From Procambarus clarkii (Eukaryota; Arthropoda; Malacostraca; Decapoda; Cambaridae), in assembly GCF_040958095.1 (NCBI RefSeq), contig NC_091152.1:19204381-19268380 (forward strand): a DNA stretch of 64,000 nucleotides. Direction: 5' to 3'. Below the pieces are notes generated by a model. That model was not told the DNA's origin and did no database searches. It worked only from the letters and a program-made list of their open reading frames with translations. Made by a program: the position numbers and the translations under genes. The first letter of the stretch is position 1; each line of letters starts with the position of its first letter. Below are positions 1 to 12,519 of this stretch, one piece after another.

Positions 1-176
1 ACAGAATGATGATTTGTACTTTGCTTTATAAACACATCAAAATGGTAATAACATTAAACCAAGACATACAACAAATTCAATAAGTAAAACATTACAATTT
101 GGTGCATGCAGTGCCACAATCTCGGGGAATTCCGGCTAATAGAACTGAAACTGTTAAATTAACAGACGAGGCTGGA

Positions 177-437
177 GCCAGATTCACGAAGCAGTTACGC
201 AAGCACTTACGAACGTGTACACATCTTTCCTCAATCTTTGACGGCTTTGGTTACATTTATTAAACAGTTTACAAGCATGAAAACTTGCCAATCAACTGTT
301 GTTATTGTTATAAACAGCCTCCTGGTGCTTCCGAGCTCATTAATTGTTTAATAATTGTAAACAAAGCCGCCAAAGATTGAGAATAGATGTATAGGTTCGT
401 AAGTGCTTGCGTAACTGCTTCGTGAATCTGGCCCCTG
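177..437. mobile_element. MITE-like element with long terminal inverted repeats, copy 1
   Basis: About 260 bp whose two ends are reverse complements: the left end begins GCCAGATTCACGAAGCAG and the right end finishes with its complement followed by CCCCTG. The match runs inward for roughly 80 bp, through the CAATCTTTGNCGGCTTTG block, around a non-palindromic centre. Related copies lie at 1056-1317 and 60882-61146, so it is a dispersed element. No coding capacity is visible. The termini (CAGGGGCC) resemble hAT-type ends, but I found no clean 8-bp duplication, so the superfamily is not assigned. Confidence 0.75.
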
Positions 438-556
438 GTCATCAACCTTCCCAATTGTTAAATAATTCCATCAAACCATCCAGTCATGAATGACTCAAGA
501 TGTGTTCTACCAGACGCCTCAACCATCAACCCAACAACCATTTATAAGCTGCCATG

Positions 557-752
557 GCAGTCCGTCCTCCTCAGGTTTCCCAACGTCAAAAAAACGGTCA
601 ATTTAGTGTCCTCTCCAAACCTTCCAGAGGACCTTAAACAGGAAAACGGGACAGTAAGTCACTTGCGCCAGCCGCTGCCATTTTCTAGCACGATAATATT
701 TGGCCGTAAGTAACGCATACGTGCGAAAAGCGACGTTCTTTGTAGAAGGAGA
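557..752 (+). repeat. dispersed repeat of unknown class, copy 1
   Basis: This roughly 195-bp stretch recurs in reverse orientation at 12315-12513. Shared blocks include GTCCTCCTCAGGTTTCC, AAACGGGACAGTA and CGTGCGAAAAGCGACGTTCT. The two copies are diverged with small indels. No coding domain is recognised; the open frames over it are short and differ between copies. Class unknown. Confidence 0.6.
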
Positions 753-1055
753 GGTTGGCCATGGGGTGCCTCGAGACGTCACAGTCCTCCGCAAGGTGTC
801 TGACTTTGCTCTCTGCCCGACAGTATTTTGGTGCGTGTGTGTGTGAATATGTCATAAGTTACATCCAGCAAACTGGTCAAGATTCCTCCAGGACACTTGG
901 GACAATTTCTAGAGAGGATTCATAGTCCTTCATTAATGAGCAACGCCAGACAGTAAGATACTTTTACTGAGCATCTATCTACCTTAAGAGTCCTCATCCA
1001 GCCCCAGTGGAACTGATCCAGTTATTTTAAAGAAGACCATTCCTTCAGCAATCTT

Positions 1056-1317
1056 CAGGGGCCAGATTCACGAAGCAGTTACGCAAGAACTTACGAACGT
1101 GTGCATCTTTTCTCAATCTTTGCCGGCTTTGTTTACATTTATTAAACAGTTTACAAGCATGAAAACTTGCCAATCAACTGTTGTTATGGTTATAAACAGC
1201 CTCCTGGTGCTTCCGAGCTCATTAACTGTTTAATAATTGTAAACAAAACCGCCAAAGATTGAGAAAAGATGTACAGGTTCGTAAGTGTTTGCGTAACTGC
1301 TTCGTGATTCTGCCCTG
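1056..1317. mobile_element. MITE-like element with long terminal inverted repeats, copy 2
   Basis: Second copy of the family at 177-437, with the same arms and centre. The left terminus reads CAGGGGCCAGATTCACG and the right terminus is slightly decayed (GTGATTCTGCCCTG). It lies in the same orientation as copy 1, about 620 bp away. Confidence 0.75.
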
Positions 1318-2099
1318 GGACAGTTCAGAGGTCTCATCCCAGTGCTTACAACAAAAGGCTCTGACCTGGTATTTTCTGTCATGTATATACAATGGCATAC
1401 GAGTAATTATATGTTTTATCATCACTAAAAATTAACCTCATAGTAATGAAAGAATAAAAAAAATTAATTCTGCCCCGAGGGACGAGTTTATTAGGCAGCG
1501 TCACTCATCCTGCGAGTGGACACACCGCCAAACACACACCGAAACTACTACGTTGGTACAACGTTCGAACAAGTATGACCACCTCCTATAACCAGTTATA
1601 ACAACCAATATAGCAAGTTGTAACAACTTTCTAATACGTCATAAACACGGTAAGCCAAGATGTAACAACTTTATTACAAGTTGTAACAAGCGGAAAATAG
1701 AAACAGTTTCGGTTTGTGTTTCCAGGGGCTCATGCATGCACACCGGCATAGCAGCATGTACAACACTCCCCAATAGGAAGAAAACCCCGCTGGGTTGTTC
1801 ATCATCCTGTGGTTGCCGTAGTTATGGCTCAACACGCCAACTAGAGCGAGTGTGCGACAGAGAGCCATAAAAACGTGTGTTGATGTGCGGACCAGACACT
1901 TCCACCCACCCGCCGGCCCCGCCCGCCCCTCTAAACATGTCTGTGAAGTATATCGCCATCACCCACGTCCTTACAGCTCTGTCACACATGACTCGATATA
2001 TTTATATATATCCACAACATTAATATCAATTCCTGAGCCGCAATAGCCTCAGAAATTGAACCAATCAGAATTGAATCATTTAGCTAAGCCAATTTGTCA
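1318..2099. other. no recognisable feature
   Basis: No gene, known repeat or RNA gene was recognised. The open frames are short, overlap on both strands and show no domain. A mild TTGTAAC repetition occurs at about 1610-1690. Confidence 0.5.
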
Positions 2100-2103
2100 T
2101 CAG

Positions 2104-2684
2104 CCTGGGAGCCCGACACGGAGGGCGTGCCTGGGAGCCCGACACGGAGGGCGTGCCTGGGAGCCCGACACGGAGGGCGTGCCTGGGAGCCCGACACGGA
2201 GGGCGTGCCTGGGAGCCCGACACGGAGGGCGTGCCTGGGAGCCCGACACGGAGGGCGTGCCTGGGAGCCCGACACGGAGGGCGTGCCTGGGAGCCCGACA
2301 CGGAGGGCGTGCCTGGGAGCCCGACACGGAGGGCGTGCCTGGGAGCCCGACACGGAGGGCGTGCCTGGGAGCCCGACACGGAGGGCGTGCCTGGGAGCCC
2401 GACACGGAGGGCGTGCCTGGGAGCCCGACACGGAGGGCGTGCCTGGGAGCCCGACACGGAGGGCGTGTCTGGGAGCCCGACACGGAGGGCGTGCCTGGGA
2501 GCCCGACACGGAGGGCGTGCCAGGGAGCCGAACACGGAGGGCGTGCCTGGGAGCCCGACACGGAGGGCGTGCCAGGGAGCCGGACACGGAGGGCGTGCCT
2601 GGGAGCCCGACACGGAGGGCGTGCCTGGGAGCCCGACACGGAGGGCGTGCCAGGGAGCCGGACACGGAGGGCGTGCCTGGGAGC
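2104..2684. repeat. 26-bp minisatellite, about 22 copies
   Basis: Near-identical 26-bp units of the form GGGAGCCCGACACGGAGGGC plus GTGCCT. Variants (CCAGG for CCTGG, CCGG for CCCG) cluster in the last third. Because 26 is not a multiple of 3 and the unit has no stop, long frames stay open on both strands; they are satellite artefacts. Confidence 0.97.
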
Positions 2685-2701
2685 CACACACACACACACA
2701 C

Positions 2702-2779
<78 letters not shown>
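2684..2779. repeat. (CA)n microsatellite
   Basis: About 95 bp of nearly pure CA dinucleotide with one G interruption near 2706. It directly follows the 26-bp array. Confidence 0.98.
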
Positions 2780-2781
<2 letters not shown>

Positions 2782-3059
2782 AGACAGCAGGAGGAGCCAC
2801 ATGAGCGGAGACTTAAGGAGGGCGCCTGAAGATGGCAGCAGCAGTGAGTGCCAGCGTGGCACCTATGACGTCACCCCGACACACACACAATTATTACAAT
2901 ATGTAAAATATAAACAAACTCATTAGCTTTCAAGATCATTTGTGGTCAGAACAGAGTGTAAACATTGTCTTGGGAGCAACGGATTTGTGTCAACACGGAA
3001 GGTGATGTTGTTATGTTTTGTGACGTCATCAGGGCGCTGACCGCAGCTGTGGCGCCCTT

Positions 3060-3756
3060 AACCCCCACCATGGGGCCCCCCACCCACCTCAACCCCCACC
3101 ATGGTGCCCCCCACCCTCCTCAACCCCCACCATGGGGACCCCCACCCCCCTCAACCCCCACCATGGTGCCCCCACCCCCCTCATCCCCCACCATGGTGCC
3201 CCCACCCCCCTCAACCCCCACCATGGGGCCCCCACCCTCCTCAACCCCCACCATGGGGCCCCCACCCTCCTCAACCCCCACCATGGTGCCCCCCACCCTC
3301 CTCAGCCCCCACCATGGTGCCCCCCACCCTCCTCAACCCCCACCATGGTGCCCCCCACCCTCCTCAACCCCCACCATGGGGCCCCCCACCCTCCTCAACC
3401 CCCACCATGGTGCCCCCCACCCTCCTCAACCCCCACCATGGTGCCCCCACCCTCCTCAACCCCCACCATGGGGCCCCCACCCCCCTCAACCCCCACCATG
3501 GTGCCCCCCACCCTCCTCAACCCCCACCATGGTGCCCCCCACCCTCCTCAACCCCCACCATGGAGCCCCCCACCCTCCTCAACCCCCACCATGGTGCCCC
3601 CCACCCTCCTCAACCCCCACCATGGTGCCCCCACCCTCCTCAACCCCCACCATGATGCCCCCCACCCTCCTCAACCCCCACCATGGTGCCCCCCACCCCC
3701 CTCAACCCCCACCATGGGGCCCCCGCCCTCCTCAACCCCCAACATGGGGAGGTAGG
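3060..3756. repeat. 31-bp C-rich minisatellite, about 22 copies
   Basis: Units of about 30-31 bp built on CCCCCACCATGGTGCCCCC and CACCCTCCTCAAC. The G-rich complement has runs of five or more G. The array is open in several frames, and one frame runs without a stop into the LINE fragment that follows. Confidence 0.96.
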
Positions 3757-3843
3757 GGAGGACGGGGTGACAGTCACATCTCCCACACATCACAGGATGT
3801 TAATAATGCCGACACCCACACACACCCCCACTGCTCCCACGCC

Positions 3844-4520
3844 ACATTGTTAGCTGATGATGCAAAAATTATGAGGAGGATTGAAACAGAGGACGATAGT
3901 AGGAGGCTACAAGATGACCTAGACAGACTGAGTGAATGGTCCAACAAAAGGCTGTTGAAGTTCAACCCGAGTAAATGCAAAGTAATGAAACTAGGTGGTG
4001 GAAATAGGAGGCCAAACACAGGATACAGAATAGGAGATGAAGTACTTCATGAAACGGACAGAGAGAAAGATCTAGGAGTTGATATCACACCAAACCTGTC
4101 TCCTGAAGCCCACATAAAGAGAATAACGTCTGCGGCATATGCGAGGCTGGCTAACATCAGAACAGCGTTCAGGAACCTGTGTAAGGAATCATTCAGAAGC
4201 TACAAAATCCTCAGAGGAATCGACAGGGTAAACAAAGATAAACTATTCAACACTGGTGGGACGCGAACAAGGGGACACAGGTGGAGACTGAGTACCCACA
4301 TGAGCCACAGAGACGTTAGAAGGAACTTTTTCAGTGTCAGAGTAGTTAACAGGTGGAATGCATTAGGCAGTGATGTGGTGGAGGCTGACTCCATACACAG
4401 TTTCAAATGTAGATATGATAGAGCCCAATAGGCTCAGGAACCTGTACACCTGTTGATTGACAGTTGAGAGGCGGGACCAAAGAGCCAGAGCTCAACCCCC
4501 GCAAGCACTCATATTCCACA
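3844..4520 (+). pseudogene. 5'-truncated CR1-like LINE: reverse transcriptase C-terminus and 3' UTR
   Basis: The translation begins at the ADD of the RT catalytic box (ADDAKI) and runs about 190 residues without a break to a TAG at 4429-4431. Typical CR1-type sequence includes LLKFNPSKCKVMKLG, KDLGVDI and RRNFFSVRVVNRWNAL. The N-terminal RT half and the endonuclease are missing, as expected of 5' truncation. The following 90 bp, with GAGGCGGGACCAAAGAGC, is the element's 3' UTR and recurs at 16727-16800. The intact frame suggests a fairly young copy. CR1 clade is inferred from motif style only. Confidence 0.85.
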
Positions 4521-4776
4521 TGGTGAGACTACACCCGGCTGTTCCCGGGTCTCTCCCCCCCCCCCCCCCTTTCTCAGTCATAAGAGGTCAAAACATTACC
4601 AACAAAAGGCCTCTGTGGCCAACACTTCCCAGATAAAGTGTTCATGAGAACATCAGCGGCGTCATAAGAGCCAATATTCCGTCACGGGCGACGCTGCAAC
4701 CGTCCCTGGCCTATGTCACTCCCACACACACCCATGTGTAGTCTTGAAGAGTTGGGTGAGGCTTTCCCTAAGCTTC

Positions 4777-5825
<1,049 letters not shown>

Positions 5826-5849
5826 TAATCATATACATAAGAACTATTT

Positions 5850-5940
5850 TGACCCGACCAGGATTCGAACCCCCGCCGATGAGTCACCCTCTGACACACG
5901 AGGCACTGTAACCACTACACCAATGGTCCTATGCTCTAGG
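5850..5940 (-). repeat. tRNA-derived SINE-like fragment
   Basis: On the minus strand an A-box-like GGTGTAGTGGTTACAGTG is followed by a B-box-like GGGGTTCGAATCC at tRNA spacing. The cloverleaf is poor and no clear acceptor stem closes, so I read it as a tRNA-derived repeat rather than a tRNA gene. Confidence 0.5.
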
Positions 5941-6240
5941 AATGGCCAATCCAATTGCACAATTGGCCAATCAGCGATTGGCTACTATTTATATCTAGGT
6001 CTAATGGGGCAGTATGGAGTCATTGGAGGTCACGTGATTGTGACGACATAACCACTTGACCCTTGACCTCGAGGGTGACCTGACCTAATGTACTGCCTCC
6101 TGAGGGCTAATTGGCTGTTTCCTGGAGCTGCCTCTAACAACGCTGTACTGCTTGTTAGGGAGCCAGAGGGCGGCCCTCGGGGCATCACAGTGCTGCTCAT
6201 ATTGCCCGCTCTCGTTAGAGGTCAAACTCGCTGGGTCCAG

Positions 6241-6650
6241 TGCCTGTGGACACCTGTGGCTACTTGTGGGCACCTGTGGGTACCTGTGGACACCTGTGGG
6301 CACCTGTGGGCACCTGTGGACACCTGTGAACACCTGTGGGCACCTGTGGACACCTGTGGGCACCTGTGGGTACCTGTGGACACCTGTGGGCACCTGTGAA
6401 CACCTGTGGGCACCTGTGGACAACTGTGAACACCTGTGGGCACCTGTGGGTACCTGTGGACACCTGTGGGCACCTGTGGGCACCTGTGGGTACCTGTGGA
6501 CACCTGTGAACACCTGTGAACACCTGTGGGCACCTGTGGGCACCTGTGGGCACCTGTGGGTACCTGTGGACACCTGTGAACACCTGTGGGCACTTGTGGG
6601 TACCTGTGGGCACCTGTGGGTACCTGTGGGCACCTGTGGACACCTGTGGG
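6241..6650. repeat. 10-bp minisatellite (CACCTGTGGR), about 41 copies
   Basis: Decamer units CACCTGTGGG, CACCTGTGGA, CACCTGTGAA and TACCTGTGGN. Almost every unit carries CACCTG or TACCTG, so an E-box core repeats at about one helical turn. Frames in the array are open but repetitive. Confidence 0.96.
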
Positions 6651-7705
6651 CAGTGTCAGGACAGTGTAAACTGTTTACACCACCAGTGTCAGGACAGTGT
6701 AAACTGTTTACACCACCAGTGTCAGGACAGTGTAAACTGTTTACACCACCAGTGTCAGGTCAGTGTAAACTGTTCACACCAACAGTGTCAGGACAGTGTA
6801 AACTGTTTACACCACCAGTGTCAGGACAGTGTAAACTGTTTACACCACCAGTGTCAGGTCAGTGTAAACTGTTTACACCACCAGTGTCAGGCCAGTGTAA
6901 ACTGTTTATACCACCAGTGTCAGGACAGTGTAAACTGTTTACACCACCAGTGTCATGACAGTGTAAACTGTTTACACCACCAGTGTCAGGACAGTGTAAA
7001 CTGTTTACACCACCAGTGTCAGGACAGTGTAAACTGTTTACACCACCAGTGTCAGGACAGTGTAAACTGTTTACACCACCAGTGTCATGACAGTGTAAAC
7101 TGTTTACACCACCAATGTCACGACAGTGTAAACTGTTTACACCACCAGTGTCAGGCCAGTGTAAACTGTTTACACCACCAGTGTCATGACAGTGTAAACT
7201 GTTTACACCACCAGTGTCATGACAGTATAAACTGTTTACACCACCAGTGTCAGGACAGTGTAAACTGTTTACACCACCAGTGTCAGGCCAGTGTAAACTG
7301 TTCACACCACCAGTGTCAGGCCAGTGTAAACTGTTTACACCACCAGTGTCAGGACAGTGTAAACTGTTTACACCACCAGTATCATGACAGTGTAAACTGT
7401 TTACACCACCAGTGTCAGGACAGTGTAAACTGTTTACACCACCAGTGTCATGACAGTGTAAACTGTTTACACCACCAGTGTCATGACAGTGTAAACTGTT
7501 TACACCACCAGTGTCATGACAGTGTAAACTGTTTACACCACCAGTGTCAGGACAGTGTAAACTGTTCACACCAACAGTGTCAGGACAGTGTAAACTGTTT
7601 ACACCACCAGTGTCAGGACAGTGTAAACTGTTTACACCACCAGTGTCAGGACAGTGTAAACTGTTTACACCACCAGTGTCAGGACAGTGTAAACTGTTTA
7701 CACCC
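6651..7705. repeat. 33-bp satellite with a palindromic core, about 32 copies
   Basis: Each 33-bp unit contains GTGTAAACTGTTTACAC, a perfect 8+1+8 palindrome, followed by CACCAGTGTCAGGACA. Variation falls mainly in GTCAGGACA (GTCATGACA, GTCAGGCCA); a few units have GTTCACAC, which breaks the palindrome. Because 33 is a multiple of 3, one frame reads an 11-residue repeat; I regard this as non-coding. Confidence 0.96.
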
Positions 7706-7797
7706 GACACCAATGAGGTCACCGCCAGTGTTGCCAACCAGCTGAGTCATTAATATTTTTAGATGTTGCCTTTCACTTTAGTATACATGTTCCTTAC

Positions 7798-8732
7798 GTC
7801 CAGCTGACACTCACGTCCAGCTGACACTCAAGTCCAGCTGACACTCACGTCCAGCTGACACTCAAGTCCAGCTGACACTCACGTCCAGCTGACACTCAAG
7901 TCCAGCTGACACTCACGTCCAGCTGACACTCACGTCCAACTGACACTCACGTCCAGCTGACACTCAAGTCCAGCTGACACTCAAGTCCAGCTGACACTCA
8001 CGTCCAGCTGACACTCAAGTCCAGCTGACACTCAAGTCCAGCTGACACTCACGTCCAGCTGACACTCACGTCCAGCTGACACTCAAGTCCAGCTGACACT
8101 CACGTCCAGCTGACACTCAAGTCCAGCTGACACTCACGTCCAGCTGACACTCAAGTCCAGCTGACACTCACGTCCAGCTGACACGTCCAGCTGACACTCA
8201 AGTCCAGCTGACACTCAAGTCCAGCTGACACGTCCAGCTGACACTCACGTCCAGCTGACACTCAAGTCCAGCTGACACGTCCAGCTGACACTCAAGTCCA
8301 GCTGACACTCAAGTCCAGCTGACACTCACGTCCAACTAACCCCCACGTCCAGCTGACCCCCACGTCCTGCTGACACTCAAGTCCTGCTGACACTCAAGTC
8401 CAGCTGACACTCACGTCCAGCTGACACTCAAGTCCTGCTGACACTCAAGTCCAGCTGACACTCACGTCCAGCTGACCCCCACGTCCAGCTGACACTCAAG
8501 TCCAGCTGACACTCAAGTCCAGCTGACACTCAAGTCCAGCTGACACTCACGTCCAACTGACCCCCACGTCCAGCTGACACTCAAGTCCAGCTGACACTCA
8601 AGTCCAGCTGACACTCACGTCCAGCTGACACTCAAGTCCAGCTGACACTCACGTCCAACTAACCCCCACGTCCAGCTGACACTCAAGTCCAGCTGACACT
8701 CACGTCCAACTGACCCCCACGTCCAGCTGACA
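7798..8732. repeat. 17-bp minisatellite (GTCCAGCTGACACTCAM), about 55 copies
   Basis: Units alternate between ACGTCCAGCTGACACTC and AAGTCCAGCTGACACTC, with occasional shortened or CCCCC variants. The palindromic hexamer CAGCTG sits in most units. The units carry stops, so no long frame arises. Confidence 0.95.
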
Positions 8733-8849
8733 CCTCACGTCAACCTACCAGTGTGAGAGGTGAGGGAGGGAGAGTGTGTGAGAGAGAGAGGGTGAGGAGG
8801 GAGCCAGACAGGGTGTAATAAGAAGGGTTACATAACCAGGGTGTGCTCC

Positions 8850-9010
8850 AGGGCCACACCCACCCGCCCACCAGGCCTCCCACCCGCTCACCCGCCCACC
8901 AGGCCACCCACCCGCCCACCCGCCCACCAGGCCACCCACCCGCCCACCAGGGCCACACCCACCCGCCCACCAGGGCCACACCCACCCGCCCACCAGGCCA
9001 CCAGGCCACA
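8850..9010. repeat. imperfect CACCCGCCCACCAGG tandem repeat
   Basis: C-rich short tandem sequence with CACCCGCCCACCAGGCCA units of variable length. Its minus strand gives GGW-rich frames that are artefacts. Confidence 0.85.
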
Positions 9011-9312
9011 CCATGAAGAACTTTCACATATTTACATATATTATTATGGGCTGTGAGGACACATGTTTTTATTTGGTACGTTGACACGTGGTGTCAAGGG
9101 AGTACACATATTTAGTCCACTGGACACTGGTCGAGGGACACATAGTAACGCCCCTGGAAACAAAACAATAACAAATATGTGTCCAGCCATGTGTCGGGGA
9201 CCAGTATCGTGAGCCACTAATGTGTGTCCTGGACACATCTTCACTGGACACATCTTCACGACACACCCAGACATGTTGTATGTATCAATGCTGATCAGTC
9301 TGATATTTGTTC

Positions 9313-10136
9313 AGGGTGTTCCTCTCATGTTCATGGTGTTCCTCTCATGTTCATGGTGTTCCTCTCATGTTCAGGGTGTTCCTCTCATGTTCATGGTGTT
9401 CCTCTCATGTTCATGGTGTTCCTCTCATGTTCATGGTGTTCCTCTCATGTTCATGGTGTTCCTCTCATGTTCAGGGTGTTCCCCTCATGTTCAGGGTGTT
9501 CCTCTCATGTTCAGGGTGTTCCTCTCATGTTCAGGGTGTTCCTCTCATGTTCAGGGTGTTCCTCCCATGTTCAGGGTGTTCCTCTCATGTTCATGGTGTT
9601 CCTCTCATGTTCAGGGTGTTCCTCCCATGTTCAGGGTGTTCCTCCCATGTTCAGGGTGTTCCTCCCATGTTCAGGGTGTTCCTCTCATGTTCAGGGTGTT
9701 CCCCTCATGTTCAGGGTGTTCCCCTCATGTTCATGGTGTTCCCCTCATGTTCAGGGTGTTCCTCTCATGTTCAGGGTGTTCCTCCCATGTTCAGGGTGTT
9801 CCCCTCATGTTCATGGTGTTCCCCTCATGTTCATGGTGTTCCTCCCATGTTCAGGGTGTTCCTCCCATGTTCAGGGTGTTCCTCTCATGTTCAGGGTGTT
9901 CCTCCCATGTTCAGGGTGTTCCTCCCATGTTCAGGGTGTTCCTCCCATGTTCATGGTGTTCCTCTCATGTTCAGGGTGTTCCTCCCATGTTCAGGGTGTT
10001 CCTCTCATGTTCAGGGTGTTCCTCCCATGTTCAGGGTGTTCCCCTCATGTTCAGGGTGTTCCTCCCATGTTCAGGGTGTTCCTCTCATGTTCAGGGTGTT
10101 CCCCTCATGTTCAGGGTGTTCCCCTCATGTTCAGGG
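9313..10136. repeat. 20-bp minisatellite, subfamily A, about 41 copies
   Basis: Units of exactly 20 bp, CCTCTCATGTTCAGGGTGTT, with variants TCATGG and CCTCCC or CCCCTC. It continues in perfect 20-bp register into subfamily B at about 10138. All three plus frames are open for about 800 codons across both arrays because the period is not a multiple of 3 and the unit has no stop. Confidence 0.97.
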
Positions 10137-11663
10137 TGTTCCTCCAACACTCAAGGCGTTCCTCCAACACTCAAGGCGTTCCTCCAACACTCAAGGTGTT
10201 CCTCCAACACTCAAGGCGTTCCTCCAACACTCAAGGTGTTCCTCCAACACTCAAGGTGTTCCTCCAACACTCAAGGTGTTCCTCCAACACTCAAGGCGTT
10301 CCTCCAACACTCAAGGCGTTCCTCCAACACTCAAGGCGTTCCTCCAACACTCAAGGCGTTCCTCCAACACTCAAGGCGTTCCTCCAACACTCAAGGCGTT
10401 CCTCCAACACTCAAGGCGTTCCTCCAACACTCAAGGCGTTCCTCCAACACTCAAGGCGTTCCTCCAACACTCAAGGCGTTCCTCCAACACTCAAGGTGTT
10501 CCTCCAACACTCAAGGCGTTCCTCCAACACTCAAGGTGTTCCTCCAACACTCAAGGCGTTCCTCCAACACTCAAGGTGTTCCTCCAACACTCAAGGTGTT
10601 CCTCCAACACTCAAGGCGTTCCTCCAACACTCAAGGTGTTCCTCCAACACTCAAGGCGTTCCTCCAACACTCAAGGCGTTCCTCCAACACTCAAGGTGTT
10701 CCTCCAACACTCAAGGCGTTCCTCCAACACTCAAGGTGTTCCTCCAACACTCAAGGCGTTCCTCCAACACTCAAGGCGTTCCTCCAACACTCAAGGTGTT
10801 CCTCCAACACTCAAGGCGTTCCTCCAACACTCAAGGCGTTCCTCCAACACTCAAGGCGTTCCTCCAACACTCAAGGCGTTCCTCCAACACTCAAGGCGTT
10901 CCTCCAACACTCAAGGCGTTCCTGCAACACTCAAGGCGTTCCTCCAACACTCAAGGTGTTCCTCCAACACTCAAGGCGTTCCTCCAACACTCAAGGCGTT
11001 CCTCCAACACTCAAGGTGTTCCTCCAACACTCAAGGCGTTCCTCCAACACTCAAGGTGTTCCTCCAACACTCAAGGCGTTCCTCCAACACTCAAGGCGTT
11101 CCTCCAACACTCAAGGCGTTCCTCCAACACTCAAGGCGTTCCTCCAACACTCAAGGCGTTCCTCCAACACTCAAGGCGTTCCTCCAACACTCAAGGCGTT
11201 CCTCCAACACTCAAGGCGTTCCTCCAACACTCAAGGCGTTCCTCCAACACTCAAGGTGTTCCTCCAACACTCAAGGCGTTCCTCCAACACTCAAGGCGTT
11301 CCTCCAACACTCAAGGCGTTCCTCCAACACTCAAGGTGTTCCTCCAACACTCAAGGCGTTCCTCCAACACTCAAGGCGTTCCTCCAACACTCAAGGCGTT
11401 CCTCCAACACTCAAGGCGTTCCTCCAACACTCAAGGCGTTCCTCCAACACTCAAGGCGTTCCTCCAACACTCAAGGTGTTCCTCCAACACTCAAGGCGTT
11501 CCTCCAACACTCAAGGCGTTCCTCCAACACTCAAGGCGTTCCTCCAACACTCAAGGTGTTCCTCCAACACTCAAGGCGTTCCTCCAACACTCAAGGTGTT
11601 CCTCCAACACTCAAGGTGTTCCTCCAACACTCAAGGCGTTCCTCCAACACTCAAGGTGTTCCT
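10137..11663. repeat. 20-bp minisatellite, subfamily B, about 76 copies
   Basis: Units of exactly 20 bp, CCTCCAACACTCAAGGCGTT, with one common C/T variant (GGCGTT or GGTGTT). The block is far more homogeneous than subfamily A, and the switch between subfamilies is abrupt. It ends at CCTGAATGATG. Confidence 0.97.
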
Positions 11664-11759
11664 GAATGATGTTTGCACATCATTGGCTTAGGATTAATTA
11701 AAATATATCACATTTGGGTAGTGAAATAGAACATTTTAGGCCTTAAATTCCCAGGTGGG

Positions 11760-11835
11760 CAGAGCGGTGCACTTACACTCCAGGCGGGACCAAAGAGCTG
11801 AAGGTCAACCCGCGTAAGCACAACTAGGTGAGTGT
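11760..11835. repeat. CR1-like 3' UTR fragment
   Basis: GGCGGGACCAAAGAGC followed by AGCACAACTAGGTGAGT matches the 3' tail seen after 4440 and before 16800. No coding part remains. Confidence 0.5.
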
Positions 11836-11954
11836 TAGTACCTAAGTGGTTCTTTGTTCGTTTCTTCTTAGTGACGACTTTTTCTCACCTTGAGAATAAT
11901 GAGAGACAATTTTGTTGTTTGAGATTGACACCTTAAACACATGTTATGCAGTGT

Positions 11955-12112
11955 TGTCAGGTGTGTAGAGGCAACATGTGTGGACACACGTGTGTAGAGG
12001 CAACATGTGTGGACACACGTGTGTAGAGGCAACATGTGTGGACACACGTGTGTAGAGGCAACATGTGTGTGGGCACATGTGTGTAGAAGCAACATGTGTG
12101 GACACAGGTGGT
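11955..12112. repeat. 29-bp minisatellite, about 5 copies
   Basis: Units contain GTGTAGAGGCAACATGTGTG followed by GACACACGT. The last two copies are variant. Confidence 0.9.
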
Positions 12113-12134
12113 GGTTCATGCCCTGGTGTCCACC

Positions 12135-12187
12135 ACCTGCGCTGTGACCTGCGCCGTGACCTGCGCCGTGACCTGCGCCGTGACCTC
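12135..12187. repeat. 12-bp minisatellite, about 4 copies
   Basis: Short array of CTGCGCCGTGAC units. Confidence 0.85.
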
Positions 12188-12314
12188 ACACACATGTCCA
12201 TATACACAACATTATATATCTTACATGTGTTAGGTTAGGGCACGATAAGCTAGACTAGGTCACCCCCCGTTGGACTGGCTGATGTCTTAAACCCTATACC
12301 TCATTTTCTCCAAC

Positions 12315-12513
12315 TTCTCCTCCTACAAAGAACGTCGCTTTTCGCACGTATGCGTTACATACGGCCAAAAATTGTCGTACTGGGAAATGAAAGCGGCTGG
12401 CGAAAGTGACGTACTGTCCCGTTTTCTGTTTTGGGGTCCTCTGGTAGGTTAGGATAAGGGCACTTTTTTACATTAACTTTTCTTAACGCAGGGAAACCTG
12501 AGGAGGACGGACT
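12315..12513 (-). repeat. dispersed repeat of unknown class, copy 2 (inverted)
   Basis: Reverse-orientation copy of the repeat at 557-752. It carries the complements of AAAGCGACGTTCTTTGTA and GTCCTCCTCAGGTTTCC at its two ends, with scattered substitutions and indels between. Confidence 0.6.
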
Positions 12514-12519
12514 GCTCCA

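Noticed and set aside
6651-7705. CRISPR-like regular array
   Set aside because: The units are contiguous with no unique spacers, and the DNA is clearly eukaryotic.
6516-7745. 409-codon frame with an 11-residue repeat
   Set aside because: The 33-bp satellite period keeps one frame open; no signal, domain or splice context.
9222-11691. Three overlapping open frames of about 800 codons each
   Set aside because: They are produced by a 20-bp stop-free satellite; all three frames are open and encode the same 20-residue cycle.
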